Positions 28,320 through 37,315 of a DNA stretch of 64,000 nt are shown piece after piece. The position numbers and the translations under genes were made by a program. Source of the DNA: Rickettsia hoogstraalii (GTDB lineage: Bacteria > Pseudomonadota > Alphaproteobacteria > Rickettsiales > Rickettsiaceae); the NCBI RefSeq assembly GCF_000825685.1, contig NZ_CCXM01000001.1, positions 1,139,828 through 1,203,827 of the forward strand, written 5' to 3'. The first letter of the stretch is position 1, and every line of letters begins with the position of its first letter. Under the pieces are notes generated by a model that was not told the origin of the DNA, did no database searches, and saw nothing but the letters and a program-made list of their open reading frames with translations.

Positions 28320-30521
28320 TTAAACCTCCACATTAAATATATTAAAAATAAATACTAATTCGTCGGCTATCTCTTTCAAATAATCAAAGCGACCGGCAGA
28401 ACCCTTATGTCCCGTATCCATATTCGTTTTTAATAATAAGGGATTATTATCCGTTTTTAGTTCTCGTAATTTTGCTACCCATTTAGCAGGTTCCCAGTAA
28501 CCTACACGTGGGTCGGATATACCGCAAGTAATGAATAGAGCAGGATAGTTTTGTGCTTTTACGTTATCATAAGGAGAATATGATTTAATATATTCAAAAT
28601 ATTCTTTCTCTTTCGGATTACCCCATTCATTATATTCTAAAAGAGTTAGCGGTAAGCTTTCATCAAGCATGGTATTAAGTACGTCTACAAATGGTACATG
28701 AGCAACGGCTAATTTATAGAGTTCAGGTTTTTCGTTTAGTACGTAACCGATTAACATACCGCCGGCACTACCGCCCATTATTACTATATTGTTGTTACTT
28801 GTATATTGCTCATTAATTAAAGCTTTACTACAAGCTATGAAGTCTTCAAAGGTTCTTTTTTTGGTTAAAAACTTAGCAGCTTCATACCAGTCATGACCTA
28901 GATCATCGCCACCTCTAATATGAGCAACCGCGTAAATAAAACCACGATCAGCAAGTGTCACTGCCGTATTTCTAAAATTGACAGGCATGCTAATCCCGTA
29001 AGCTCCGTATCCCATTAGATATAAAGGATTTGAGCCGTCTTTTTTAAATAAAGATTTTTTGTAGAATAAAGTAATAGGTACTTTTACGTCACCATTATCT
29101 GCAAATATTCTCTCTACTTTATACTCTTCAGGATTAAAGCCTGAAGGTATTTCTTGGGTCTTTAATATCGTTAATTTATCACTAGACCTCTTCGGAAACT
29201 CTACTTCTAGGGGTAATTGGGACAATGATCCGGTACTCGCATCTGCGCGATCGCTTTTGTACGCTGCGGTGCTGTGTTCCGTGTCTCCTTCAAATTCCTC
29301 CCTATAAGCGAATTTCTGAAGAGGTCTACTATCAAAATCGTAGCTATAAGTAGTATTTGGTCTTGCTAGAGAAGAGTAATCTATTCTGATATCGTCTTCC
29401 TCAAAGTTTGTAGAAAAGCTACTTGCTTGGAAACTTTCGTCAGGAAAATGAATTGTTTTTTCGTGTAGATCTTTAAATCGCTTTATTTTAATAAGTGGTA
29501 ATCCGTTATCACGATAATTTAAGATTAAATAATTATTTGTAAAATCAAAGCTTTTTAAATATTTGTCCTGTTCTTCTTTAATATAAATATCATCCCAGCT
29601 AGTATTTTCAAAATTATTTATCGGCAGTTTTACAACATGGAAATTTTTAGCTTTAAAATTAGTTTTAATATAAAAATAATCGCCATTATGTTCTATTTCA
29701 TAGAATATTTTATTTTCTGCGGCTCGTACTAATTTAGGAATGAAATTATCATCCTGCATAGAAATTACATAAATTTCATTTTCATTATGATCGCCTGAAT
29801 TTATAAAAATATATTCGTTACTTGCAGATTTCTCACAGCTGATAAAATGAAGAGGGTTTTTTACCTCAAATATTAATTTATCCTGAGTAACATCTTCACC
29901 TAGACGGTGAAACATTACCTTATCCCAGCGTTGATTCTCATTAATAGTAATATAGAAAAAGCCGTTTAATTTTTCATGCCAAATCACAGTAGGAGCTATA
30001 TCCGTTACATTATCAGGTAAGTATTTTTGCTCTTTAAGATTGTATATTTTGATATTATATTGCTCATTGCCTGTAAAATTAACGCTATAAGCCATTAAAT
30101 TTTGATTAGGTGACATTGCGACTTTGGCAACATCGGTAAAACCGCCGTTTGGAGTAAGAAGGTTGACGTCTAATATTACTTCTTCAGCAGCATTCATATT
30201 ATTATGCTTTCTGCAATATATCGGATAATTTTTATTACCCTCTACTCTATGGTAATAGTAATAATCTTTTTTCTTAACATAAACTGATTCATCGTCTAAT
30301 TTGACCCGTCCTTTTAATTCCTCAAAAATCTTTTCTTTATCTTTTTGTAAATCAGCAAAGAAATTTTCGGTATATTTATTTTCAGCCTTTAAGTAGTCTA
30401 GAATTTTAGAGTCTTCTACATTTGGCCATTTAGGATCACGTAGCCATTGATAATCATCGTTTATTGTTGTTTCGTGAACTTCAAAGCTATAATTTTGTTT
30501 ATTTGCGATTGGTGGTTTCAT
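28320..30521 (-). CDS. ptrB: Oligopeptidase B (prolyl oligopeptidase family)
   Basis: The 733-residue protein starts at [15 protein letters not shown] (ATG 30521). The N-terminal propeller is followed by the alpha/beta-hydrolase domain, with nucleophile motif GGSAGG near residue 585, the Asp region [11 protein letters not shown] and the His in TGHKG. It cleaves short peptides after basic residues. The frame extends upstream through repeat sequence, which is not coding. An in-frame RPE adds about 48 residues (399-446). Otherwise the gene looks intact. Confidence 0.9.
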   Translation of the reverse strand: MKPPIANKQNYSFEVHETTINDDYQWLRDPKWPNVEDSKILDYLKAENKYTENFFADLQKDKEKIFEELKGRVKLDDESVYVKKKDYYYYHRVEGNKNYPIYCRKHNNMNAAEEVILDVNLLTPNGGFTDVAKVAMSPNQNLMAYSVNFTGNEQYNIKIYNLKEQKYLPDNVTDIAPTVIWHEKLNGFFYITINENQRWDKVMFHRLGEDVTQDKLIFEVKNPLHFISCEKSASNEYIFINSGDHNENEIYVISMQDDNFIPKLVRAAENKIFYEIEHNGDYFYIKTNFKAKNFHVVKLPINNFENTSWDDIYIKEEQDKYLKSFDFTNNYLILNYRDNGLPLIKIKRFKDLHEKTIHFPDESFQASSFSTNFEEDDIRIDYSSLARPNTTYSYDFDSRPLQKFAYREEFEGDTEHSTAAYKSDRADASTGSLSQLPLEVEFPKRSSDKLTILKTQEIPSGFNPEEYKVERIFADNGDVKVPITLFYKKSLFKKDGSNPLYLMGYGAYGISMPVNFRNTAVTLADRGFIYAVAHIRGGDDLGHDWYEAAKFLTKKRTFEDFIACSKALINEQYTSNNNIVIMGGSAGGMLIGYVLNEKPELYKLAVAHVPFVDVLNTMLDESLPLTLLEYNEWGNPKEKEYFEYIKSYSPYDNVKAQNYPALFITCGISDPRVGYWEPAKWVAKLRELKTDNNPLLLKTNMDTGHKGSAGRFDYLKEIADELVFIFNIFNVEV
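29184..29327. repeat. RPE-1-type palindromic element inserted in frame in ptrB
   Basis: The 144-bp block has ends AGACCTCTTCGGAAACTC and GAATTTCTGAAGAGGTCT, an imperfect inverted repeat. On the coding strand it translates to [17 protein letters not shown] followed by [17 protein letters not shown]. This is the known RPE-1 peptide pattern described for Rickettsia genes. The reading frame is preserved across it. Confidence 0.85.
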
Positions 30522-30554
30522 GGTTTTTATTTTTTGTGTTGTTATTCCTAAAGT

Positions 30555-30654
30555 CGTCATTGCGAGGAGGCGTAGGCGACGCGGCAATCTTATGAAATAG
30601 TAACAAACTCCTGAGATTGCCGCGTCGCTGCTAACGCAACTCCTCGCAATGACG
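30555..30654. repeat. RPE palindromic repeat upstream of ptrB
   Basis: Arms CGTCATTGCGAGGAG and CTCCTCGCAATGACG are inverted. The central part carries GGCAATCTTATGAAATAGTA and ACTCCTGAGATTGC. It occupies the gap between ptrB and the antiporter gene (from 30660) and may supply a transcription boundary. Confidence 0.82.
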
Positions 30655-30659
30655 TTGAG

Positions 30660-32177
30660 TTACTGTAATGTTAAAATCAAACTAATTAATAGGAATAATA
30701 TAATAAATATAGCAGTTTGCTGATTATGCCAAGCAGATATTTTACCTAAAATATTATCCCAAATAACCTTAAAATTAAGATATTCTTCTGTATCTTCGGT
30801 ACTGTCTGTCCTTTCTTTATATTTATCGATACTGAAATATATAAATTTTTCAATATATTGGTATAGGTCAAGGTTTATGTTTTCTGTCGAAATGCGTGGT
30901 ATTTTTCTAAATATTAAAGCCAATAATACTGAGATTGCAAGGATAACTAGCTTAAAATTAGCAGTATGTGATATTTGAATAGGGTAGAATAAACATACGC
31001 ATAAAGTTATGATGCACGAGGAGAGGTAGATTAAGTCCCTGAACGTTATTGCGAGGAAAAACTGTAAGTTTTGACGAAGCAATCTCAGGATATTTGACGA
31101 GATTGCCATGCTCCTTTTAGTCCCTCGCAATGACGATAGCAAACTCTCCATCAACAACCCAAATAACACGGTACAAGTTGCTATCTTGGAAAATATAATA
31201 ATATTATTTGCATCTAAAAGATTGGCAATTCCGTCTTTGATATAAGAAGAATTAATAGGCAGTATAAATGTATATATTAATATGCTAACTACAAACCCGC
31301 CTAATAAAATAAAATTAATTTGAGTATTCTGAAGATCTTGGTAATTTTTAATACTGTATTCATCTTCTATATAGGTAAAATATAAAGCAAATAACCCATT
31401 ATATAGTATATGTATGAATATAAAGCTTGTAATAAGATAAGCTATGTTTGGAGAATTTATACTAATAGCTGCTAATATAAAACCAAGCTGCGAAACTGTA
31501 AGATAGCATATTAATCGTTTAAGGTTTTTCTCAATTAGAGAAAATACTAACCCGTAAATAATTATTGATATTCCAAAAAACTTAAGTATCTCAAGACCGC
31601 TAAATAATTTTAAAATGATAATTAAAGTAACTTTAGTAGTAAAACTTATTAAATATACAATACCGCTACTTGAAGCTGCAGGATAGCAATTAACTACCCA
31701 GCCGTTTACAAAAATAGCTGAAGCATTAATCAAACAACCTGCAAGTATGAATATTGCCGGTAACTCAAAATTATATTCCGTTAAAGAAATAAAAGCTGTA
31801 TTACCTGTTGCTTGGATTAGAAGAGTCATGCCAATTAAAATTAGCCCGCTGCTGAATAAATGAGTGAGGAAATATTGACGTGCCGGTTTTATCTTTAATT
31901 GGTCACAAAAAATAATTATGCAGGCAAAAATCGTCATGAATTCAAGCGAGATTATCATAGAAATAAAATCAGCCGCAAATACGCATATAATAGAGGATAA
32001 ACAGTATAAACTACCTATTAACGTCTCTAACTTTCTATTTTGAGAAATTGTATAAAGACTTAAGATAGCAGTAATAATTAGAAATGCGAGAGCTATTAGC
32101 TGATTTTGTGGGTTAAAATCAAACATAAGCTCAAAATTAGTAAGCGGAAATGTAAATCTGGTATTTTGAATAAACAT
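30660..32177 (-). CDS. Proton-conducting membrane transporter, NuoN/MrpD-like
   Basis: The 505-residue protein has about 14 hydrophobic segments of the Proton_antipo_M type, with the charged helix EFMTIFACIIIFCDQLK and a conserved SSSGIVYLISFTTKVTL stretch that includes the Lys of the channel family. It belongs to the group of Complex I N/M/L-like and Mrp antiporter subunits. An in-frame RPE inserts about 30 residues (SLRGTKRSMAISSN...). Its neighbours on the same strand are other antiporter subunits, with a VapBC pair between them. Confidence 0.82.
   Translation of the reverse strand: MFIQNTRFTFPLTNFELMFDFNPQNQLIALAFLIITAILSLYTISQNRKLETLIGSLYCLSSIICVFAADFISMIISLEFMTIFACIIIFCDQLKIKPARQYFLTHLFSSGLILIGMTLLIQATGNTAFISLTEYNFELPAIFILAGCLINASAIFVNGWVVNCYPAASSSGIVYLISFTTKVTLIIILKLFSGLEILKFFGISIIIYGLVFSLIEKNLKRLICYLTVSQLGFILAAISINSPNIAYLITSFIFIHILYNGLFALYFTYIEDEYSIKNYQDLQNTQINFILLGGFVVSILIYTFILPINSSYIKDGIANLLDANNIIIFSKIATCTVLFGLLMESLLSSLRGTKRSMAISSNILRLLRQNLQFFLAITFRDLIYLSSCIITLCVCLFYPIQISHTANFKLVILAISVLLALIFRKIPRISTENINLDLYQYIEKFIYFSIDKYKERTDSTEDTEEYLNFKVIWDNILGKISAWHNQQTAIFIILFLLISLILTLQ
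31045..31134. repeat. RPE inserted in frame in the antiporter gene
   Basis: The block GTTATTGCGAGGAAAAACTG ... CTCGCAATGAC is a member of the same repeat family as the intergenic elements at 34.6 and 28.2 kb. It is 90 bp, a multiple of three, so the frame stays open. It translates to SLRGTKRSMAISSN and on to RQNLQFFLAITF in the protein. The insertion is in a loop region between two hydrophobic segments. Confidence 0.82.
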
Positions 32178-32178
32178 T

Positions 32179-32583
32179 TTAATCTTTAGAAGAAACTGTT
32201 AAAACCTCTAGTCCTTGAATCCTTTTAAAGTCTTTTACATTTAGAGTTAATAAAGGATAACCATGCGTTATTGCCGTTGTTGCAATTAGCATGTCATTAG
32301 TATCGATAGTTATCTTTTCTTTACGTAAATTGTCTATAATTTTTGCATATATACGGGCTTCTTCAGTCTTAAAAGGTATTACTATAAGTGAATTGATTAT
32401 ATATTCGATAAAAACTAAACGTTTAATACGTCTATTTTCATTATCGGCCCTATCCACACCTATTAATAATTCCGTTAAAGTAATAGGACTAATATAGCAT
32501 TGTTCATATTCTTCTAGTACCTTATAGGCTAATCTACCTCTCTCTAAATCCACTAATATAGAGGTATCAATAACTACTTCCAT
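32179..32583 (-). CDS. vapC: VapC-type toxin (PIN-domain ribonuclease)
   Basis: The 134-residue protein starts MEVVIDTSILVDLERGR and has the PIN pattern with the first Asp D6, the Glu in ITLTELLIGV, and the C-terminal Asp in DTNDMLIATTA. The catalytic acidic set looks intact. VapC toxins cut specific tRNA or rRNA sites. The gene overlaps the end of vapB by 10 bp. It is followed after 1 bp by the antiporter gene at 30660-32177, so the pair interrupts the antiporter cluster. Confidence 0.9.
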   Translation of the reverse strand: MEVVIDTSILVDLERGRLAYKVLEEYEQCYISPITLTELLIGVDRADNENRRIKRLVFIEYIINSLIVIPFKTEEARIYAKIIDNLRKEKITIDTNDMLIATTAITHGYPLLTLNVKDFKRIQGLEVLTVSSKD

Positions 32584-32849
32584 TTATCATCTCTTTTAAA
32601 ATCATATTTTTGACGTGCTTCATACACGACTTTTTTAAATTGTGCGGCATCATCATGGTCTAATATAGGTGCATGCTCAAAAAACTCTTTTAACGTTTTT
32701 TTTGGTTTGTCAGCTGCATGTACAGGCGTAATTCTTGCTACGATATGGTTACCTTTTTGAACATCAAAACTCTCTCCTTTATAGTAAACTCTGTTCATAA
32801 TATCTGAAAAAGATCGTACAAATTCTGTTGCTCTAATAATTTGTGCCAT
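32574..32849 (-). CDS. vapB: VapB-type antitoxin (Phd/YefM-like)
   Basis: The 91-residue protein starts MAQIIRATEFVRSFSDIMNR, with an AGGA ribosome binding site 8 bp before it. A longer frame with eight more residues exists but has a worse site. The N-terminal part is the DNA-binding region of the Phd/YefM type (FDVQKGNHIVARITP), and the tail HDDAAQFKKVVYEARQKYD probably wraps the toxin. It precedes vapC with overlap. Confidence 0.85.
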   Translation of the reverse strand: MAQIIRATEFVRSFSDIMNRVYYKGESFDVQKGNHIVARITPVHAADKPKKTLKEFFEHAPILDHDDAAQFKKVVYEARQKYDFKRDDKWK

Positions 32850-32888
32850 ATTTATCCTCAAAAATAATTGCATATTGTATGATTATAA

Positions 32889-32927
32889 GTAAATACATAA
32901 ATTATGTAAATACATATTTATGTAATG
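32889..32927 (-). promoter_or_regulatory. Inverted-repeat operator upstream of vapBC
   Basis: Two overlapping palindromes, ACATAAATTATGT and ACATATTTATGT, lie 40-75 bp upstream of the vapB start codon. Such a pattern is typical of antitoxin autoregulation. Part of the block lies at the end of the antiporter gene. Confidence 0.4.
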
Positions 32928-34381
32928 TAAGCTAAAAATTCTCTAATTAAGATTTGGATAAAGTAAAATAATGTTATAGCTAAAGCACAAATTATTATAC
33001 TAATTTGCATAGAGTAGGGGAGTGGTTTTGTTACGCTAGATTCTATAAAAGAAGGTTTATAAATAGAGCTTAATATTTTGAGAAGGTAAAGGCTTGAAAA
33101 TATGCTACTAGCTATTACGACAATCATAACTATGATTTGGTTCTGCTCGCTTGCAGCAAGCAATATTGAGAATTTGCTGATAAATCCGCTAAAGATGGGT
33201 ATACCGATTAATGATAATGAAGAGATAAATATAATAAAAGAAATTAAAGGAAATTCTTTGGATGTACCATGTAAATTCTGTACTTGATCGGCTTTCTTTA
33301 AACTGTAAATACTTCCCATACTATAAAATAAGCAGATTTTTGTAAAAGAATGCGAAACCAAATGTAAGGTGGCAGCTCCAAGTGCTTTAGGTGTTAACAT
33401 GAAAGCACTAAGTAAGGCAAGGCTTAATTGGTTCATAGTGGAGTAGGCGAGTATTTTTTTGATATTATCCGTGCCTAGTGCTTTGAGTGAGCTGTAAAAT
33501 ATACTCACTATCGGTATAAAAATTAACCAGTTAAACTCGGCAAATATCATTTGTAAATACGATAAACCGAATATATATAATAGGATTTTGTAAATACAAA
33601 ATAATCCGGTTTTAACAACTATTACAGCGTGCAATAAACTACTAACGGGGTAATGGGCAACCATTGCGGCGGGAAGCCATGAATGTACTGGAAAAATTGC
33701 AGTTTTAGCAATACCAAAAATAAACATTAATAATAAGATAATGGATTGGCTTTGAGAAAAATAATTTTCTACTAGGCTGCCGCTTGCAAAATCTCCGTTA
33801 CCGGTTTTAGCATAAATAATTATCACTGCCGGTAAAAATAATATTGTGGCAGAAATCATCAGAATTTTTAGATATTTATATAACCCACTAAGTACTATAT
33901 TATTTTTAGTATGTCCTACTAAAAAAGCTGTAGAAATAGTTAAAAGCTCATAGCAAATAAACATCGTGAATAAATTGCTAGATAAGGCAATAAAAACACC
34001 GATTAGAATAGTTAAATTAAAGAAAAATAAAAATCTAGAAGAGTTTTCTATATTATTAATAGCAAGATATTTAGGAGTGTAAAGTAAAGCACAAATCCAT
34101 AAAAAGCCTATTAAGCTTAAGAATATAAGCCCTAAAGGTTCAAGATGGAATCCTATAGAGTAATTACCGAATATATTAAATTCAAAGCCTGCTCTAATAC
34201 CTTTTAAAAACAACCAGTCTATAATTAAAATATTACCGAAGAAAAAAATAGCGATAGTAATAAGTAAAAAATTACGTATAAAGCTATCTTTTTTAGTGGC
34301 ATACGGACTAGTTAAGTTTAATGCACCAACTAGCAAAGTTGATAGAATCAAAAGACTCGGAGTAGTAAATTGTGTAATCAT
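32918..34381 (-). CDS. Proton-conducting antiporter subunit, NuoL/MrpD-like
   Basis: The 487-residue protein starts MITQFTTPSLLILSTLLVGA, has about 14 hydrophobic segments, and bears the PF00361 landmarks: SVGHTKNN-like start of the core, GIAKTAIFPVHSWLPAAMV with the Lys of the channel, and PVSSLLHAVIVVKTG. This is the strongest antiporter match of the set. It lies upstream of the VapBC insertion in transcription order, downstream of the 34763-36049 gene. It appears intact. Confidence 0.85.
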   Translation of the reverse strand: MITQFTTPSLLILSTLLVGALNLTSPYATKKDSFIRNFLLITIAIFFFGNILIIDWLFLKGIRAGFEFNIFGNYSIGFHLEPLGLIFLSLIGFLWICALLYTPKYLAINNIENSSRFLFFFNLTILIGVFIALSSNLFTMFICYELLTISTAFLVGHTKNNIVLSGLYKYLKILMISATILFLPAVIIIYAKTGNGDFASGSLVENYFSQSQSIILLLMFIFGIAKTAIFPVHSWLPAAMVAHYPVSSLLHAVIVVKTGLFCIYKILLYIFGLSYLQMIFAEFNWLIFIPIVSIFYSSLKALGTDNIKKILAYSTMNQLSLALLSAFMLTPKALGAATLHLVSHSFTKICLFYSMGSIYSLKKADQVQNLHGTSKEFPLISFIIFISSLSLIGIPIFSGFISKFSILLAASEQNQIIVMIVVIASSIFSSLYLLKILSSIYKPSFIESSVTKPLPYSMQISIIICALAITLFYFIQILIREFLAYIT

Positions 34382-34439
34382 GTTTTCCCTTGTTACCTAG
34401 TTCGCTTGACCTTATAGTATCGGATAGTTTTGAAAAGCC

Positions 34440-34760
34440 CCGTCATTGCGAGCCAGCATTTATGCTGGCGTGGCAATCTCAGGAGTTTTTTTATCTTATT
34501 AGATTGCCGCGTCGTTGCTAACGCAACTCCTCGCAAGGTATTGTTGCGTGGATCAATTTCGCCTCTGTCATCCCGTAGTCAAGCCACGGGGTGACACCGA
34601 GCCGTCATTGCGAGCGACTGTAAGGAGCGTGGCAATCTCGTCAAATATCCTGAGATTTGCTTCGTCAAAACTTACAGTTTTTCCTCGCAATGACGGATAA
34701 ACCGGTCCACGCAACAATGCCTCCTCGCAATGATGAGGGATTTTCATAATGTCAAAGGTT
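34440..34760. repeat. Repeat cluster: RPE interrupted by a palindromic mobile element
   Basis: An RPE starts at about 34442 (GTCATTGCGAGCCAGC) and would end at about 34736 (CTCGCAATGATGAGG). Between them the 34537-34721 element has inserted at TCCTCGCAA. This gap lies between the two antiporter genes, about 380 bp in all, and contains no other gene. The short open frames here are repeat translations. Confidence 0.8.
34537..34721. mobile_element. Palindromic mobile element (GGTATTGTTGCG type), 185 bp
   Basis: The left end is GGTATTGTTGCGTGGATC and the right end GGTCCACGCAACAATGCC. The flanking 9 bp are TCCTCGCAA on both sides (34528-34536 and 34722-34730), an exact duplication. It contains a CATCCCGTAGTCAAGCCACG hairpin of the second family and a full inner RPE (about 34604-34696). 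It splits the right arm of an older RPE. Confidence 0.8.
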
Positions 34761-34762
34761 AA

Positions 34763-36049
34763 TCAATTCTTCCAAAAAGTAACTTTCACCATTTTATAAT
34801 GATAAAATAGTGATCCTACGGAGCTTAGTAAGATTATAACAAAATCTAATAATAGTTTTTGTCTAAAAAATAATTCGAGAATATTTATTTTGATAAAAAA
34901 TAATGGGCTGATAGGTAAGCCGCAGCTGCAAATAATAATAATTATGGTTAAAACTTTGTTAGAATTCTTTTTATAGCTTTCATTATAAGCATCTATCAAG
35001 AAAAGAGCTATTTTATTTATACTGTCCGCAAGTAATAAGCTCGGTAAAATTGTTATACCGCCCTCAGTAACATATAATAGAAATACATAACCTATTTGAG
35101 TGAAACATGAATAAATTATAATATTCTTGAAGTCTTCTGCTCGGTAAGCAAAATACGGAGCTATAATAAGAGTAGCTAAAGCAATAGGTTTTATAAAATT
35201 TGTAATAGAAGTTTTAATCGTCTCATAGCCTATAATAATATAAGTAAATTTATATATTATATATATTCCTATTATAGTAGAAATCCCTGCTAAATATACT
35301 AAAGTGACTGAAGCCGTGTTATTATAAGCTCTCATCATCCAAAAATGCATAGGGAAAAAAGCTGTTTTTAAAATAGCTCCTGTTAAGAAAAAACCGATAG
35401 CTATAATGATTATACGGGAATTGGTATGTTCCTGTAAATAAGCTGCAACATCATACATATTTAAGCTACCCGTAATGCTTAGCAAAAATCCTATGGCTAT
35501 AAGAATAAGAGTTGCACCAATACTACCCATTATCAAGTAGTCAAAAGCTCCGATTAAAGATTTTGGGTTATTACCTGAGGCTATCAATACATAGCTACTA
35601 AGTGCCGAAATTTCTATAAACACATATAAATTAAAGAAATCATTAGTACTAATCATTCCTAAATAGCCCGTATGAGCGAATAATAATATACCGTAAAATA
35701 AAGATTTTCTATTATTGTTGATATATTTTAAGATTGTTCGATTAGTAATCTTATGACAAAAAACTAAAAAGAATAATAAAACCAAGTTAAGATAAATAAT
35801 AATAGCTTGATTTAGTGAATTTAGCCGATATTCTATTCCTATTTTTGAACTCCATCCTCCCATGGTATAAGATAGCTCCGTATTTTGTATAACACTATAT
35901 CCATAAACACTGACCAAAAGACTAGATAAAATGCAAATCGTAGTAATTACTCGTGCAAAGGTAATAAAGCGAAAAGATATTATTGAGAGTAAAGCCCCGA
36001 ATAAAGGCAATAATATTTGTATGATAGGGAAATGGTTAGCTAGGATCAT
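34763..36049 (-). CDS. mnhD: Antiporter subunit MnhD/MrpD-like
   Basis: The 428-residue protein starts MILANHFPIIQILLPLFGAL and contains the MrpD core: NDFFNLYVFIEISALSSYVL, followed by a GAILKTAFFPMHFWMMRAY channel block. It is shorter than the usual 480-500 residues, mainly by losing part of the C-terminus. The start codon overlaps the mnhC-like stop by 4 bp (ATGA), indicating co-translation. Mrp systems expel Na+ in exchange for H+. Confidence 0.82.
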   Translation of the reverse strand: MILANHFPIIQILLPLFGALLSIISFRFITFARVITTICILSSLLVSVYGYSVIQNTELSYTMGGWSSKIGIEYRLNSLNQAIIIYLNLVLLFFLVFCHKITNRTILKYINNNRKSLFYGILLFAHTGYLGMISTNDFFNLYVFIEISALSSYVLIASGNNPKSLIGAFDYLIMGSIGATLILIAIGFLLSITGSLNMYDVAAYLQEHTNSRIIIIAIGFFLTGAILKTAFFPMHFWMMRAYNNTASVTLVYLAGISTIIGIYIIYKFTYIIIGYETIKTSITNFIKPIALATLIIAPYFAYRAEDFKNIIIYSCFTQIGYVFLLYVTEGGITILPSLLLADSINKIALFLIDAYNESYKKNSNKVLTIIIIICSCGLPISPLFFIKINILELFFRQKLLLDFVIILLSSVGSLFYHYKMVKVTFWKN

Positions 36050-36381
36050 TTATCAAAATTAATTTCATTTTCTGATATTGTACCAAAATGTTTATAAATT
36101 TGATATATTAAACTTAAAGCTACGCTAAGAGTAGCAAACCCAACTACTATAGCAGTTAGCATTAATACATGAGGCAAAGGGCTAGTGTAAGTAGTTAGCC
36201 CATCTTGTAAAATAGGTACACCGCCTGTTTTAATTTTTCCGATACTTAAATAAAATACTAACACCGAACTTTGAAATATTCCAAGCCCGATAATTTTATG
36301 AATATAATTACGGCTTGTAAGCATTATAAATAAGCCGCTAGTTAGTAACATCAAGGTAAAGAAATATATTAAATGTGACAT
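36046..36381 (-). CDS. mnhC: Antiporter subunit MnhC/MrpC-like (NuoK-like)
   Basis: The 111-residue protein starts MSHLIYFFTLMLLTSGLFIM. The NuoK/MrpC pattern is visible: three hydrophobic segments, GIFQSSVLVFYLSIG in the second, and DGLTTYTSPLPHVLMLTAIV in the loop and third helix. It overlaps mnhD by 4 bp. No MrpA or MrpB gene is in the window on this strand, so they are either upstream elsewhere or lost. Confidence 0.85.
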   Translation of the reverse strand: MSHLIYFFTLMLLTSGLFIMLTSRNYIHKIIGLGIFQSSVLVFYLSIGKIKTGGVPILQDGLTTYTSPLPHVLMLTAIVVGFATLSVALSLIYQIYKHFGTISENEINFDK

Positions 36382-36430
36382 AATTATATTGTTATTGTAA
36401 GAAAAGCATTGTTACGTGAATCAGTTTCAT

Positions 36431-36548
36431 CGTCATTGCGAGAAGAAACTGTAAGTTTCGACGAAGCAATCCAGTAAAAAATTCTGTAAATCAGAATTTT
36501 TTTAATTATTTTCTGGATTGCCACGCTGCTTCGCTCCTCGCAATGACG
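36431..36548. repeat. RPE between the antiporter cluster and the rvh locus
   Basis: The arms CGTCATTGCGAG and CTCGCAATGACG are inverted. The centre holds a smaller AT hairpin (AAAAAATTCTG / CAGAATTTTTTT). It follows the 3' end of rvhB9 and precedes mnhC in transcription order. The 'gene' sometimes readable across it is repeat translation. Confidence 0.8.
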
Positions 36549-36561
36549 TTGGTAGACATTA

Positions 36562-37314
36562 CTAGTACGCTTTGAAAGACTGATTAAATACGCATGTGAC
36601 TTTTTTACCCTTACGTATAGCGAGCTTAGGAAAAACCTGTTCAAGGATCACCATATTAGGATTATCTTGAGCAAGGCGATAATTTACTAAAGATTCTCGA
36701 AGTGAATCATCTACAGCAAAAATACCGGAAATTTCAGCGTTTTTATCTCTAAATTGTAGATAAGTAAACTCGCCGTCGTCAAAAATTTTAATAGGAGCTA
36801 TTTCTTCGCTGCCGCTAATATAATAATTAAAGTTATATTTTTCAGGATGAGTAAGATCGGGACTGGCTAGGGAAGCAGAAAAAGTTTGCATATGACCGCT
36901 CATATTGTCATTTTCGTCATCCGGGTAAAGAAACTTTACGTTAAAGACCATTTCAGGATCACGCATATCAAGAGTTTCGGCGGCATATAGTTCAAAGAAA
37001 TAAGTCCGTTTATTAGTAATTAAAGTCATATTAGTAGTAGCATCCGGTTCCATCGGTTTAATAAAAATCCTATGACCGGCAGGTACTATTTGCCATGAAG
37101 TAGTATCTCCCATAGAAATACTGACTATTTCCTCATCTCTTGCTAGTTCTATACTTGCTTGATAGCCGTAATATCCTGTGAATTTGAAAACATCGTCAGG
37201 GTTATAAGTCATAACTCTTAGACGCGGGTCTCGACCTAGAGGTCGTGATATAGTAAGAGCAAATACATCTAATGTAAGTATTATAAAAGTACAAAATATT
37301 ATTAGTTGCTTCAT
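36562..37314 (-). CDS. rvhB9: RvhB9 (VirB9-like), first copy
   Basis: The 250-residue protein starts with a signal peptide (MKQLIIFCTFIILTLDVFA). The N-terminal VirB9 domain follows, with PRLRVMTYNPDDVF and TNMTLITNKRTYFFEL as the family marks. The C-terminal domain, which binds VirB10 and VirB7 in the outer-membrane core complex, is present, ending with KLAIRKGKKVTCVFNQSF. It follows rvhB8 with 1 bp spacing. This is the full-length copy; the second at 39438 is short. Confidence 0.92.
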   Translation of the reverse strand: MKQLIIFCTFIILTLDVFALTISRPLGRDPRLRVMTYNPDDVFKFTGYYGYQASIELARDEEIVSISMGDTTSWQIVPAGHRIFIKPMEPDATTNMTLITNKRTYFFELYAAETLDMRDPEMVFNVKFLYPDDENDNMSGHMQTFSASLASPDLTHPEKYNFNYYISGSEEIAPIKIFDDGEFTYLQFRDKNAEISGIFAVDDSLRESLVNYRLAQDNPNMVILEQVFPKLAIRKGKKVTCVFNQSFKAY

Positions 37315-37315
37315 A

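Noticed and set aside
34515..34700. Open frame on the plus strand near 34.5 kb
   Set aside because: It translates the repeat cluster only.
36384..36644. Open frame across the antiporter-rvh gap (minus strand)
   Set aside because: It is made of RPE sequence and the antisense or shifted end of rvhB9; it has no ribosome binding site or family match.
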